A stretch of 64,000 bases of DNA from the NCBI GenBank assembly GCA_021234155.1, contig JAJEKV010000002.1:7517046-7581045 (forward strand), given 5' to 3'. The notes under the pieces are model-generated. The model worked only from the letters and a program-made list of their open reading frames with translations, had not been told where the DNA came from and searched no databases. Shown in pieces: positions 53,479 through 64,000 of this stretch. This DNA comes from Isoetes taiwanensis. Taxonomy: Eukaryota > Streptophyta > Lycopodiopsida > Isoetales > Isoetaceae. Both the position numbers and the translations under genes were made by a program. Each line of letters opens with the position of its first letter. Positions within the stretch are counted from its first letter, which is position 1.

Positions 53479-55525
53479 CCTATTGTTTAAGTTTGGTTTT
53501 TCTGGGGTTCCGAAAACTTTTTGGAATTTTCTCTTAACTTGATTTCCTAAGGTTTCGAGGTTTTTGCCTGCCGGAAAACAATTCCGATTTGCCAAAAATC
53601 GGGAAAAATTCCTTAGCCTTGATTTTGGTTTCGATTTTGGCCCTTTTTTATTTCGACCTTCAAATCCGGCAAATCCGGCATGCGTATGTGAATGGCATGG
53701 AGGACATCGTGGACGGCATGGAGGACATCGTGGATTTGCTCTGCTACTGGGACTCTTAGCGCTAAGATGCCGCAATAGGTAAGCCCTACAGGTTGGGTTG
53801 TTCTTGACGTTTCTTGACTGCCACTTCATTGGATCGGCTCTTTGGGGCAGAACGACTTTATAGGCGGATGAAGGGATGCTTATTGGAAACCAATGGGGAG
53901 CGAGGAGGGGCTATGGATGCTATGCAAAGTATGATTTAAGCTTCCTTTTATAGAAGTCGACTTCGGTGAGTTTCTCTCTATATCTAAGTTCTTGAGTAAA
54001 GCGGGACTTCTATTTCTTTGTTGTACCTCGGTCGGGTTTCCAATAAGTTCATGTCTTATATTGATAAACGAGAGGGAATGATACGGGCAGAAAATAAGGT
54101 TTAAGGCCAACATTTCATGGTAAAGTGGTTACTACACGGGTCGTGAGTCTACTCTATCTGCTAAAGTCTTAAACTGTTTTCTCTTGAGTTTAAAAATTTG
54201 TGTTAGTCATCGGGAGGGGTGTTAAGATCTATATGTTGATGTGTATGGTGACGTCATCTTGCTGACTGACACACCTTTGCATGCCTATTCTTGACACGGC
54301 TTTCATATATAAGACATGTCTTATATAAATTCCACTAGGGTATGAAATTAAGAACGAGTTCTTAGAGGCTTTTTATTAGTTGGTGATGAGAATAGAGATC
54401 TTTGATGATAAAAGCTCCCTCTTTTGCTTCCCTTAGGTAATGACATTTATTTGTGTTCTGATCTTTGAATGGGTTCTGTTGTTTGTGCGGGGAGACTACC
54501 TTGGAAGGCAATTCAACCCTCTTATGGCCATTACGGCTTCATGCAAGGCATCTTTGGAAACTTTTTCCTTAATCTTTGTTCTTTACTATGAGCCAATGGC
54601 ATCAAAAAGTCTCAAATCACAGAATTTGTCCGAATTACCCATACACTTCAGGGTTAAATTTGTCTTATATCCGCGATGTCCAAAATTCTTGTCGCGGCAT
54701 TATAATAAAGGCACTTTAGTTTAGTTTTCATATGTCTGGGAAAGAAAATGCACATGTTGCATATAGATGTGAGTAGCAGCGCATAAGCAATACTTCCCTT
54801 TACGGTAGGCAACATGGGGTGAAATGGACGTCACGTTTTGCATATAAGAGTCACATTGATGATCAAGGGCCTGTAATCCCAAGGAAAAACACCAGAAGCC
54901 TTCGCACGAGGAAAAAAAGTCATAAAGGCAAGAAGGTTGATACTCATAACTTATTAAGGTTTTGATTTCTGTTACAGGTCCTTCCCTCAGTATCGATGTT
55001 CATAAATATATCACCATCTCCAGTACAAACGTTTGTCCTTCCTTTATAGGTACCAGGCTTTTTTGACATCACCGCAGTCACAAGGCATGAGCTTCCTTCT
55101 ATATCTTTATCTTGAAGTGGTGGTTCAAGGAAGATCTCAGTTATTCCATTCACAGAATATTCCATTCACAGAATATTCAAGGAATTTCATTATTATTATC
55201 ATGCTCAATTATTACTGACTCGAAGAACTTCACAGGTAATGATTACTGTGCATAACGCCTTCAAAACATTATATTTGCATATGTAACCAGAACGTCCAGA
55301 TTTGTCGGCTCTCAGCGAAAGAATGACAACTTCGCCACCTCTTCAGGTAATACAACAGAAAGCTAGCCTACATTCAGATCTTATTGTTGGAAATACCAGG
55401 CTTCTGAGAATTGTAAGTTAAATATGTAGATCCATTTCTAAGTCAAATGTGTATGTGATGCAAGGGGGCAAATCTTAAGTTTGTTAGATCTAGGCTTTAC
55501 TGATTCATTTATTTATAATTACCAG

Positions 55526-56386
55526 ATCGTAGACAGCATAGAAGAAACGATTGGCCATGGCAAGGGACCAAGCAGGTTGTATTCAACCATATCGTTTAAC
55601 GACTCCAGTGTACGAAGAACACGTATTGTACAGAATGATCCAGTAAATCCCACATCGAATGAAACTTTCCATATTTATTGTGCTCATGATGCTTCAATGA
55701 TCTCTGTCATGATGATGGCAGGACGGTTAAGTGAGGAACCAAGCTTTATGTCAGTTTAACTTTCATTCACGCAACCAGGGAACTTCTTTGGCCTACTGGT
55801 CTGGAGTATGGATTTGGATTTTATGGAGTTCCAATCGCATTTCTCAAGCAGCATAGAGGTTGCAAAGAAAGAGGTAAAGTTTCCCATTGCCACATGACTA
55901 AGATTTGTGCATTATATTCATGCAATGGAGTTAAGCAATGGGAGAACATATAGGCCTGATACTCCAGTTTATGTTATGCAGATCCAGACCAGAGTCAGGT
56001 TCTAATTTATTCCACATGATGAAGAAACTTTACAATATTTCAAGCCTACAGCTCTAAAATCTAGGCTTTGCCCTAGAAATCCAGATAATGCATTGAGCAT
56101 GGCTAAAGGATTTCAAATAGGAACAATGTTCACACACCACCAAAAGACTCTTACAGTGCACGTCGCAATTCCAGGTTCCACTAGGGGGAATCTCAATGGT
56201 AAGGACCATTCAGATGATGTACAAAACTATTGATCAGGCTCTTCAAGCAAGGCAGATGTTTCACGCCACCCCAAAGGATTACTTATCTTTTTTTTGCTTG
56301 GCAAATCGTGACAGGAAAATGCCTGGCGATCATTTAGCACCAGAAGTTCCAGAACCAGGCTCGAATTACAAGTTATTGGCACTAAC
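55526..56386 (+). pseudogene. Phospholipase D gene fragments
   Basis: After an acceptor-like AATTACCAG, a C2-domain stretch reads IVDSIEETIGHGKGPSRLYS, TRIVQNDPVNPTSNETFHIY and CAHDASMISV. A second block at 56015-56175 reads HDEETLQYFKPTALKSRLCP, then GTMFTHHQKTLTVHV, the first HxKxxxxD motif of plant PLD with the Asp replaced by His. A third block at 56195-56386 reads MMYKTIDQALQARQMFHATP, KDYLSFFCLANRDRKMPGD and VPEPGSNYKLLA, the region before the second HKD motif. The parts between are absent, so this is a captured or decayed partial gene. Plant PLDs hydrolyse phosphatidylcholine and related lipids, but this copy cannot. Confidence 0.82.
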
Positions 56387-56459
56387 TTTTGTAGAACTTT
56401 CTAACCTCATTATCCATTTCCTACTTCCAGTCGATTCATCATTAACATAGAATGTTGGA

Positions 56460-58459
56460 TCCTATATTTCAGGAAAAAAATGTTCGGCTATCATCTTTCA
56501 GCTCCATTCATGCTGGTCAAATTTCTGGTAAAGTTCATAACCATTTTTTGGCCTTTCCCAGCTCAAACTAGCTGAATCGTATTTCCTTCCTACATCTACC
56601 TCTACTTCTGTATTAGCTTTATGGTATTTCTTTCTTCCGTTCTTATTTTCTCATGTAGGTTTGATAACATGGAATATTTGAAGGCTTCATGTTTCATATA
56701 TATTTGAAGGCTTTTATTGAGGTATTTAAATCTTTTTCGCCAGGCCTAATCCATTTCGTAAAAAGCAACAATACTAATTGTTCTTATGCTCTTCACTTAG
56801 TGCTCATTTTGTTTGCCGCACACGCCTCTCCGATCTGACTATACGGCGTATCTTCCTTCATGCGCTCTGAAAGGCATTCTTATGCTATTGCTACACGAAA
56901 TTAATGCAGTAAGTTAATTCTCTACTGAAACCATATCACATGTATTTACATATTGTTTTAGACAACGCGCCCAAATTCCACATTCACATGTATTAATTTT
57001 GTTGTCTTTTCTGAATCCTCTGCTTCATGCAACTGCTCTTCGAGAAACCCTGCATGCATGCTGAATGCATCCGAAATACATAGCAAAATTGTTATCTTCT
57101 TTCAATCCTTAGCTTCATGCAAATCCTTCTAGAGAGACCCTCCGTGCATTTTACTATTCTTACCTCCCACTGCATTGAAAGCAACTTCATTTCTTTGTGC
57201 CTACATATGTCCAGATACAGGAGATAATCCTGAACGCACCAAATCCAAAAGCTACCTGCATGTGGAGCATCAGAATTCAATCAGGTACAATGGAGCATAT
57301 TTCGTGACTTGATATCTTCTCTTTTACGTGAAGAGATCATAGCACATCTACTTCCATTTATTCCCAACATTCGATCGGTGAGCTCTACATTCTATTGTGA
57401 AGAGACCTGCTTATTTATTCTTATTTCCTCTTCTCTCAGGTACATAGTGCATGATCTTCAAGTACACCTACATACTATTTTATATTGTGTAATTCATTTG
57501 CATACTGTATCTGCATACGACAAACCTGATATTCTATCTTATTCACATGTCGTAACAGTTGTCCAAGAAATATTATGCATGCATACGTTCTGCTTCAATA
57601 TAAATTAGCAGAACTCCACATTGCTATTGTTAATCCATGAAGTAAACAGATCCTTACTAAAGCTTTGTATACAACAATGTCCTATTCAAATCTGTATTCA
57701 CTTTTAGCAAGCTTCATTAATGTTTGCGGACAATATGAGACCAGCATTCAACTCCAATGTTCTGGCATAAACATTAATCCATTAGAAACATTACTCCATT
57801 CGAGTTGGCGTTAAGTTCAACTTTTGTACTGCAATTTTTACCTTTTCCAAACTCCCGTTTAGTCGCCAATCTACAAATCATTTGCAATACACATTACATT
57901 GGACACAACAAAAAAAGCAATTGACATTCTCTTTAGCATCCAAAGTTACACATTGCACTCTAAGCATTCCAATTCTCACGTCTCCTATATTAATACCACA
58001 AGTGCAGCATTCCCAATATTAGTGCTCATATTATCCAATAGCTTTACATCATAAACTTAATCTCTACATCCTAGCATATCAAAATCTTTAAATAAGGACT
58101 ACAATCCAACTTCGCCTTAAATAAACCAACTTCTTCATACTTCTTTCCCTCTCAAAACATTGTCAATACCACGGCCAATCAATAACCTTCATACCATTCA
58201 TATCGTCAACCTAATATCCTACATAATACCTACCACTCCTCATGCCTAACACACATTATCCCAACGTCGTACATTGCATCACTCTTCAAACTATTCCTTA
58301 ACCACACATCAACAAATCACATCCTCAGAAACCTCAATTCTAATTCATCTCAACTACTTGCATATCAAAACAAAACAAACCACAGCTATTCGTACATAAT
58401 CCAACAAAATACATTCATTGTTCTACCCAACCATCACACGACCATCTCTTCAAATCTAG
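56460..58459. other. AT-rich non-coding part of the Helitron-like insertion
   Basis: No gene is recognised. There are many short words rich in CATTC/ACAT, a C-rich/A-rich stretch without G at 57900-58440, and short frames only. Confidence 0.4.
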
Positions 58460-58460
58460 A

Positions 58461-58874
58461 AACTATTTAAACTTAGAAAATAATACAAGGTGGCCGAACC
58501 GAGATGCAAGAACCTCTCTTGAACCGTCGCTGACACAAGATAAATGATCAGAGAATATAAACGAAGAGGGAGGTGATTGATCGACTGTTCCATCAGCATG
58601 GGGAGATCATTCTAGCATTGAGAAATACTGGGAAATAAATCCATTGTCGAAGGTTCAGTTCATTTTACTTTCTGATGTTTCGATGGCTTAAAGGTCTTAT
58701 AATTCTATCTACCATTGGAACTTTGGGTTTATTACATTATTAGAGCTTGGCTAATTGTTCAATGATATTTCTCATATGAAGTCATTGTAAGATTGCATAT
58801 AAGTATAGTTGTGATTGGCATTTAAAGGTGTGTCTAAGTGGAATTAAGCTATAGAATTGTTGTAATTCTAATAT
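58461..58874 (+). repeat. Copia 5' LTR, right part
   Basis: It matches 63496-63906 nearly base for base, ending GTTGTAATTCTAATAT just before the primer binding site. Its left continuation is at 53427-53478. Confidence 0.93.
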
Positions 58875-58875
58875 C

Positions 58876-58887
58876 TGGTATCAGAGC
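58876..58887 (+). other. Copia primer binding site
   Basis: TGGTATCAGAGC lies two bases after the LTR end and is the standard plant initiator tRNA-Met complement. Confidence 0.9.
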
Positions 58888-58900
58888 AAAGGTTGTGAAG

Positions 58901-60414
58901 ATGTCAAGCAAGTTTGGAGCCAGTCTTCTGAGCAGTGTTGATGTGTATAAAGGGGGGCCTGGATTTCAAGTTTGGAAAGACTCTATAGTACATATATTGG
59001 AGGTAGAGGATCTCTGGGATTTAGTAAATCCTCTGGAGGAGAGTTCAACAAGCACAAGGAGTGCAACAACAAGAGCTGCTGCTGCTACTTCTAATACTAA
59101 TGATACTAAAAGTGCAGGGGAAGTTAATTCTGCGGAATCAATAGGAGCATCAAAGGCAAGTAAATCTGAATATGCCAGGGTGAAGGAGGCACAAGGAATC
59201 ATCACTTCCAAGGTAAGTCCGACCATTAGACTGAAGTTGAGAAACAAAACACCAAAGGAAATGTGGATGTACTTGATAAAACAGTTTGAAGAGAAAACAT
59301 CATCACAAATAGACTTACTTGACAAAGAACTTAGAAGCGTAAAGTTACATGATGAGGATGATCTCTCTGAGTTTTTCAATAAATTTGATAATATAGTGGC
59401 TGATTTGGCTGCTGCTGGAGTAGATTTGTCTGAAAGGTTTCAAGTTCTCACAATAGCTAGGGCTGTGATTGAGAATGAACAATTAGGACTGTTTATCAGA
59501 AATGTGGCAAAAACCAGAGATGAGGCAGAAAGTATTTTGAGGACTGAAGTTGAGCAGAAAAAGATTGCAAAGGGAAATGAGGAGGAAGGCACTGAAATTC
59601 TTTTTGCAGGCAAAAGGGGAAAAGGCTCATATGATAAAATAGTTTGTTACTATTGCCATGAGCAGGGGCATGTTAAGAGCAATTGTCCCAAGTTGAAAAG
59701 AGAATTCAACTGCTACACATGGGCATCTGGCTGCAAAATGCCCTACTCCTAAAGATTATGACAAAGGGAAAGGTAGGGGCAGTTCTAGTAGCGGAGGAAA
59801 AGCAAATTCCAGAGGACGAGGAGAGGGCTAGTTTTCGGTTTGCAGCCCCCCCTCTGACGTGGCATGCATCTGGACCCTTGATTTTCAGATTGTATGGTGT
59901 GGATCTATGCCACGTTAAGAGGGGGGCTGTAAAACGAAATTGTCCCGAGGAGAGAGAAAATCAGCTGGAGCCTTTATTACTAAGGAACATGAGCATGAAG
60001 AAAGAGAATCTATTGAAGATGAAGATGATAATTGGTGAATTTGCTGCTCTTGATAAAGAAGTTGCTAACAAAAAATGTAATGCTCTTGTAGTTGATAGTG
60101 GAGCTGAAAGATCAGTAGTGCAAACTACTGATCTACTAAAGAAGATATCGAGAAGTCACACAAAAAATGTGAAAGTAGGAAATGGAGCTCTGCAATCTAT
60201 TGAAGGAAGGGGTTTGCTGCAATTAAGAGACTTAGATGGGAATATAATTGATATTGAGAATGTATTGTGTGTGCCAAGTATAATAAAAAATTTGATTTCG
60301 GTTAGTCAGCTTGTAGATCTTGGCTACAGAGTTAACTTTGACTCTGAAGGTCGTAGTAATGAAAAAAAGTTTATTGCAAAAAGCTCTTTCAACTGGATGA
60401 TTGTAATGAAATAA
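58901..60414 (+). pseudogene. Copia gag and protease
   Basis: The gag start is probably MSSKFGASLLSSVD at 58901. The frame runs to 59752 with YPRVKEAQGIIT-like UBN2/retrotransposon gag features (MWMYLIKQFEEKTSSQIDL, LDKELRSVKLHDEDDLSEF) and a zinc knuckle CYYCHEQGHVKSNCP (about 59646). A second knuckle (GHLAAKCPTPKDYDKGKGRG) is frameshifted. After the MITE at 59832-59939, the protease has VVDSGAERSVVQTTDLLKK (about 60090) and VLCVPSIIKNLISVSQLVDL (about 60270). Confidence 0.9.
59832..59939. mobile_element. Small MITE inserted in copia gag
   Basis: About 33-bp inverted ends pair TTTCGGTTTGCAGCCCCCC, CTCTGACGTGGCAT with the reverse complement of ATGCCACGTTAAGAGGGGGG, CTGTAAAACGAAA, with a few mismatches. 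It has 108 bp and no coding capacity. The gag-protease frame reads through it, inserting about 36 foreign residues (PPLTWHASGPLIFRLYGVD). Confidence 0.75.
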
Positions 60415-61452
60415 ATGCCATAGAGGTTTCAGATTTCAGCTTATGGCATAGCAGGTTAGCCCATACACATTTCAACAATATTAAAGAATTAGTCAAGGGA
60501 GGATGGATTCAATGTAACAGTAAAGATTCTGAAAAACTTGTATGTGAAGGTTGTGCTTTGGGAAAATTAAATAGGCTGCCTTTCAAAAAATCTCGAACAA
60601 GAGCTAGTGACATTTTGAAACTTGTGCATACATATTTGTATGGGCCCTTAAATGTAAAAAAAAAAGACAAACAAAAGATATTTCATCTCTTTTATAGATG
60701 ACTATTCCAGAAAGTGTAAATGCTATTGCTTGGAGAAGAAGTCACAAGCACTAAGTGCTTTTAAGAATTATGTAATGGAAATGGAGAGACAAACTGGAAA
60801 AAAGGTCAAATGTATAAGATCTGATAGGGGTGGAGAATATTTGTCTGTTAAGTTTAAGCTCTTTTGCATTGCTAATGGAATAAAAAGACAATTGACATGC
60901 AGGTATAGTCCACAACAAAATAATAGAACCTTGATGGATGCAGTTAGATCAATGATCAAGGGAAGTGGATTGCCTAATTATTTATGGGAGGAAGCACTCA
61001 AAACTGCTGTTATGATACAAAATAGATTGCCTTCATCGAGCATTCAAGGTAACATTCCTGGACTTATTTGGTCTGACAATGTTCACAAACTTGACTATGA
61101 TATGTTCAAAGTGTATGGATGCTTGGTGTATGCTCATATACCATCAGAATTAAGGAGGAAACTAGATGACAAAGCAGAAATAGGATATCTGGTTGGTTAT
61201 GATGAGAAAAGCAAAGGATTTAGAATTTTTGTTCCATCCACTAAGTCAATAACAGTGAGCAGGGATGTACTTTTTAATGAAGATATTGTGTATAGAGATA
61301 GGCATAGTAAGAAAACAGTGGAACAAAGCATAAATAAAGGTCAAGAAGCACATGAAAATTTTAAGAATGATGAACGAGAATCTGATGATGACATGGATGG
61401 AGAAAAGGAGAACAAAGCAGAAAATGCAGGGAATGATATGACAGCAGAATAG
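60415..61452 (+). pseudogene. Copia integrase
   Basis: The GAG-pre-integrase zinc region reads LWHSRLAHTHFNNIKEL and CEGCALGKLNRLPFKKS. The catalytic core is damaged by a frameshift near 60690-60705 (LLKVHTYLYGPL). It continues as CIRSDRGGEYLSVKFKLFC, SPQQNNRTLMDAVRSMIKGS and WEEALKTAVMIQNRLPSS, where the second Asp is in SDRGGE and the usual N-x-x-x-E is changed (QQNNRTLMD, lacking the Glu). The C-terminal YGCLVYAHIP and GYLVGYDEKSKGFRIF are typical. Confidence 0.9.
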
Positions 61453-61473
61453 AAGCAAACTGATAATGGTGAC

Positions 61474-63190
61474 ATGGAGAAACAAGTTAAGGATAAAAGA
61501 AAGACTCAAACTAAAAGGTTACTAGAAGAAGCAAATGTTGACAGAGAAGTCTATGGAAGAAATATGTTTGGAAGAAGTAAAAGAATTGAGGCACTAAGTC
61601 TGGACTATGATGAAATTATGGCATTAATTAAAGATGAACATATACCAAAAACAGCAATGGAAGCATTGAGTTGTCAAGATAAAGTTAAATGGGAAGAAGC
61701 TATGAAGGAGGAACTGTCATCATTTGTAGAAACAGGAACTTATGAATTGACAGAATGCCCTACAGACCACAACATAATAGGCAGCAAGTGGATATTTAAA
61801 ATAAAAGAAAGTGTGGATGGGGTAAAGAAATACAAAGCACGACTGGTTGCTCAGGGTTAGACTCAGAAAGAAGAAAAGGATTTTGAAGAAACATATTCAC
61901 CCATTGTTAAGCTCACAAGCATAAGAGTACTATTGCATTTGGCTAATGCCTTAAATTTAGAGTTGCATCACATGGATGTAAAAACAGCATTTTTGAATGC
62001 AAATTTAGATCAAACTGTTTATATGAAGCAAGCTCCAGGTTATGAGCAAGGCAAAAATATAGTTTGGAAACTCAACAAGGCGGTTTATGGGCTAAAACAG
62101 GCACCAAGAGAATGGTACATGTGTATCAACAATTATCTCAAGGAACAAGGGTTTGAAAAATTCCTAAATGATGGGAATATTTATAGATATAAAGTTTCTG
62201 ATAACTATTGCATCATAGCATTGTATGTAGATGATTGCATCATGATTGCCAATGATGTAAAGATCTTGGATATGTGCAAAAATATCTTGAAAGCCAAGTT
62301 TAAAATGACTGATTTAGGGGAATTAAAACATTTCCTAGGCATTGAAGTCATAAGAGATAGGGAGAAGAAATTTCTGAAACTGAGCCAAAGCAAGCATGTT
62401 AACAACATGCTAAACAGATTCAATCTGTCAAATGCTAATCCAGTCAAGACCCCAGCTGTCCCTGGACACAGACTTACAGCAGAAAAGTTTATAACAGAAA
62501 GAGAAAGAAAAGACATGGAAAAGATTCCTTATAGGGAACTGATTGGTTGTTTATTGTATTTGGCAAACAATAGCATGCCAGATATCTCATACATAGTCAA
62601 TATCTTGAGCAGAAAATGCACTAATCCTAGCAAGGAACATTGATTAAGTGCAAAAAGAGTGTTGAAGTATCTTAAAGGCACAGTAAACCAAGGCATAACC
62701 TTTGACTCAGAAGATCTTAACATGTATGCCTACAGTGATGCAGATTGGGGAGGTGATTTATCCTCTCGTAAATCAAATTCAGGATATGTAGTGTTTTTAG
62801 CAGGAGGAGCAATCTCATGAAAATGTAAAAAGCAAAATGCAATAGCCATGTCTTCGGCTGAAGCTGAATATGCAGCTTCCTCTTTGTTAGCTAAAGAGAT
62901 AGCTTGGCTAAGAAGATTGTTGGGAGAATTGCAATGTGAACAAAAAGGACCTACATGTATATTTACTAATAGTCAGAGTTGCATTGCTATCACAAAAAAT
63001 CCAGTAGACCATGAGAGAACAAAACACATTGAATGAGCATGCACTTTATCAGGGATTTGGATTCAAAGAATTATATCAAAATGGTATATGTTGGTACATC
63101 AAATCAAGTGGCAGATATTTTTACAAAAGCATTACCAGAAGGGAAGTTCATACAATTCAGAAATGATCTTAAAGTATGTGATTGATTGTT
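61474..63190 (+). pseudogene. Copia reverse transcriptase-RNase H
   Basis: RT signatures are WEEAMKEELSSFVETGTYEL, GSKWIFKIKE and YKARLVAQG, then a TAG at 61858, VKLTSIRVLLHLANA, HHMDVKTAFLNANLDQTVYM, AVYGLKQAPREWY and the catalytic ALYVDDCIMIAND (62218-62256). LGELKHFLGIEV and CLLYLANNSMPDISYIVNI follow, with a TGA at 62641. RNase H reads SSRKSNSGYVVFLAGGAIS, a TGA where Trp is usual (62818), then SSAEAEYAASSLLAKEIAWL and DHERTKHIE. Confidence 0.92.
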
Positions 63191-63224
63191 CAGAAATAAA
63201 GTTAAGGTCATCTGATTATGCAAT

Positions 63225-63234
63225 AAAGGAGGAA
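63225..63234 (+). other. Copia polypurine tract
   Basis: AAAGGAGGAA immediately precedes the 3' LTR start TGTTGGAG and would prime plus-strand synthesis. Confidence 0.8.
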
Positions 63235-63906
63235 TGTTGGAGTTTGAAGGTTATTGCATAATGAATAGTTGATCTTGCTCAAGATCATTATTATGTTGCA
63301 TAGGTTCTTGTTTATCTGACACAGGTTCTCTCAATGGATCAAAGGATCGATTTGACCTAGTGGTTACAGAAAAAACAGAAAGGTCAGTTGAAATAACCTA
63401 TGGTTGTTGGAAATAACCCATGGTTATAAAAGTATGACCCTATGATATTATAAGGGTCATTAATTCTATTGTGAAGATAACGAACTATTGGAGATAACTA
63501 TTTAAACTTAGAAAATAATACAGGGTGGCCGAACCGAGATGCAAGAACCTCTCCTGAACCGTTGCTGACACAAGATAAATGATCAGAGAATATAAACGAA
63601 GAGGGAGGTGATTGATCGACTGTTCCATCAGCATGGGGAGATCATTCTAGCATTGAGAAATATTGGGAAATAAATCCATTATCGAAGGTTCAGTTCATTT
63701 GCTACAGTGTTTCGATGGCTTAAAGGTCTTATAATTCTATCTACCATTGAAACTTTGGGTTTATTACATTATTAGAGCTTGGCTAATTGTTCAATGATAT
63801 TTCTCATATGAAGTCATTGTAATATTGCATATAAGTATAGTTGTGATTGGCATTTAAAGGTGTGTCTAAGTGGAATTAAGCTATAGAATTGTTGTAATTC
63901 TAATAT
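63235..63906 (+). repeat. Copia 3' LTR
   Basis: It has 672 bp, starting TGTTGGAGTTTG and ending GTAATTCTAATAT. It is the complete reference for the broken 5' LTR. Confidence 0.92.
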
Positions 63907-64000
63907 GGAATACACTACTTATCGAGTGTGAAGAGGCTGTGTTCTCCACATCAGATATACACAAACCTGAGAGAATAGGAATGAACTGGATAAGTAGCTG
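63907..64000. other. Right flank of the copia element
   Basis: Nothing is recognised in the last 94 bases. The counterpart left flank has been lost, so no target duplication can be tested. Confidence 0.5.

Larger units (their letters stand above)
53478..58459 (+). mobile_element. 5-kb insertion with Helitron-like ends, carrying phospholipase D fragments
   Basis: It splits the copia LTR precisely between counterparts 63495 and 63496 without target-site duplication. The insert begins TCCTATTG after an A and ends CTAG. This fits Helitron rules (5' TC, 3' CTRR, insertion at AT), except that the base after CTAG is A where the LTR has T. No strong 3' hairpin is seen, so the assignment is provisional. 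It contains multi-exon phospholipase D pieces and long non-coding AT-rich stretches (53480-55500 and 56460-58459) in which I recognise nothing else. Confidence 0.5.
58461..63906 (+). mobile_element. Ty1/copia LTR retrotransposon
   Basis: The order is 5' LTR remainder (58461-58874), primer binding site TGGTATCAGAGC (58876-58887, complementary to initiator tRNA-Met), gag, protease, integrase, RT, RNase H, a polypurine tract (AAAGGAGGAA before 63235) and a 3' LTR. The order integrase before RT defines copia. Stops at about 60703, 61858, 62641 and 62818 and a MITE in gag make it non-autonomous now. The two LTR remainders are very similar (a few substitutions over 410 bp), so it is relatively recent. 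Confidence 0.95.

Noticed and set aside
53478-58459. Insertion as an ordinary cut-and-paste transposon or LTR element
   Set aside because: There is no target-site duplication and no terminal repeats at its ends.

Overview
This is a window from the nuclear genome of a land plant. The evidence is an intron-rich polyamine oxidase gene with GT-AG introns, Ty1/copia and Ty3/gypsy retrotransposons, a LINE and a tRNA-derived SINE. The single intact gene set in tens of kilobases of nested, decayed mobile DNA suggests a large, repeat-rich genome. A fern or other non-seed plant is my guess, not something the sequence proves. Almost every coding region other than the polyamine oxidase carries frameshifts or stops.

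Layout. 0-0.5 kb: end of a broken copia gag-protease. 0.5-7 kb: 'element A', with a CpG-rich palindrome repeated at about 60-bp steps and two copies, on opposite strands, of a gene that joins a ParB-like domain to a beta-class DNA-methyltransferase-like domain. 7-9.4 kb: non-coding DNA. 9.43-12.01 kb: an apparently complete ten-exon polyamine oxidase (487 codons). 12-18.7 kb: non-coding DNA with degenerate tandem repeats, a SINE and an LTR-like element. 18.7-20.3 kb: a broken DUF7869-type gene. 20.7-40 kb: 'element B', with a second ParB-methyltransferase gene cut in two by an 8.7-kb gypsy element (22.19-30.86 kb), an array of a different palindrome, a second DUF7869-type gene and two small divergent ORFs. 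40.7-42.0 kb: an inverted relative of the 17.3-kb LTR-like element. 42-50 kb: 'element C', with a third palindrome in an exact 57-bp array, a DDE-transposase-like gene with RAG1/Transib-like features, the same pair of small divergent ORFs as B, and a broken CENH3-like histone H3 gene. 50.1-53.4 kb: a LINE with poly(A). 53.4-63.9 kb: a copia element whose 5' LTR is split by a 5-kb insertion with Helitron-like ends carrying phospholipase D fragments.

The most interesting content is the A/B/C element class. The three differ in palindrome sequence but share a layout: 22-28-bp perfect or near-perfect palindromes of TTTC...GAAA or CAAATGG...CCATTTG type, placed every 57-60 bp, partly inside predicted introns of the element's own genes. 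B shares the ParB-methyltransferase gene with A and two small ORFs with C, which ties the three together. A working model, which is inference, is a family of large plant DNA elements that encode a methyltransferase and a transposase-like protein acting on element-specific palindrome arrays, one member of which also carries a centromeric-type histone.
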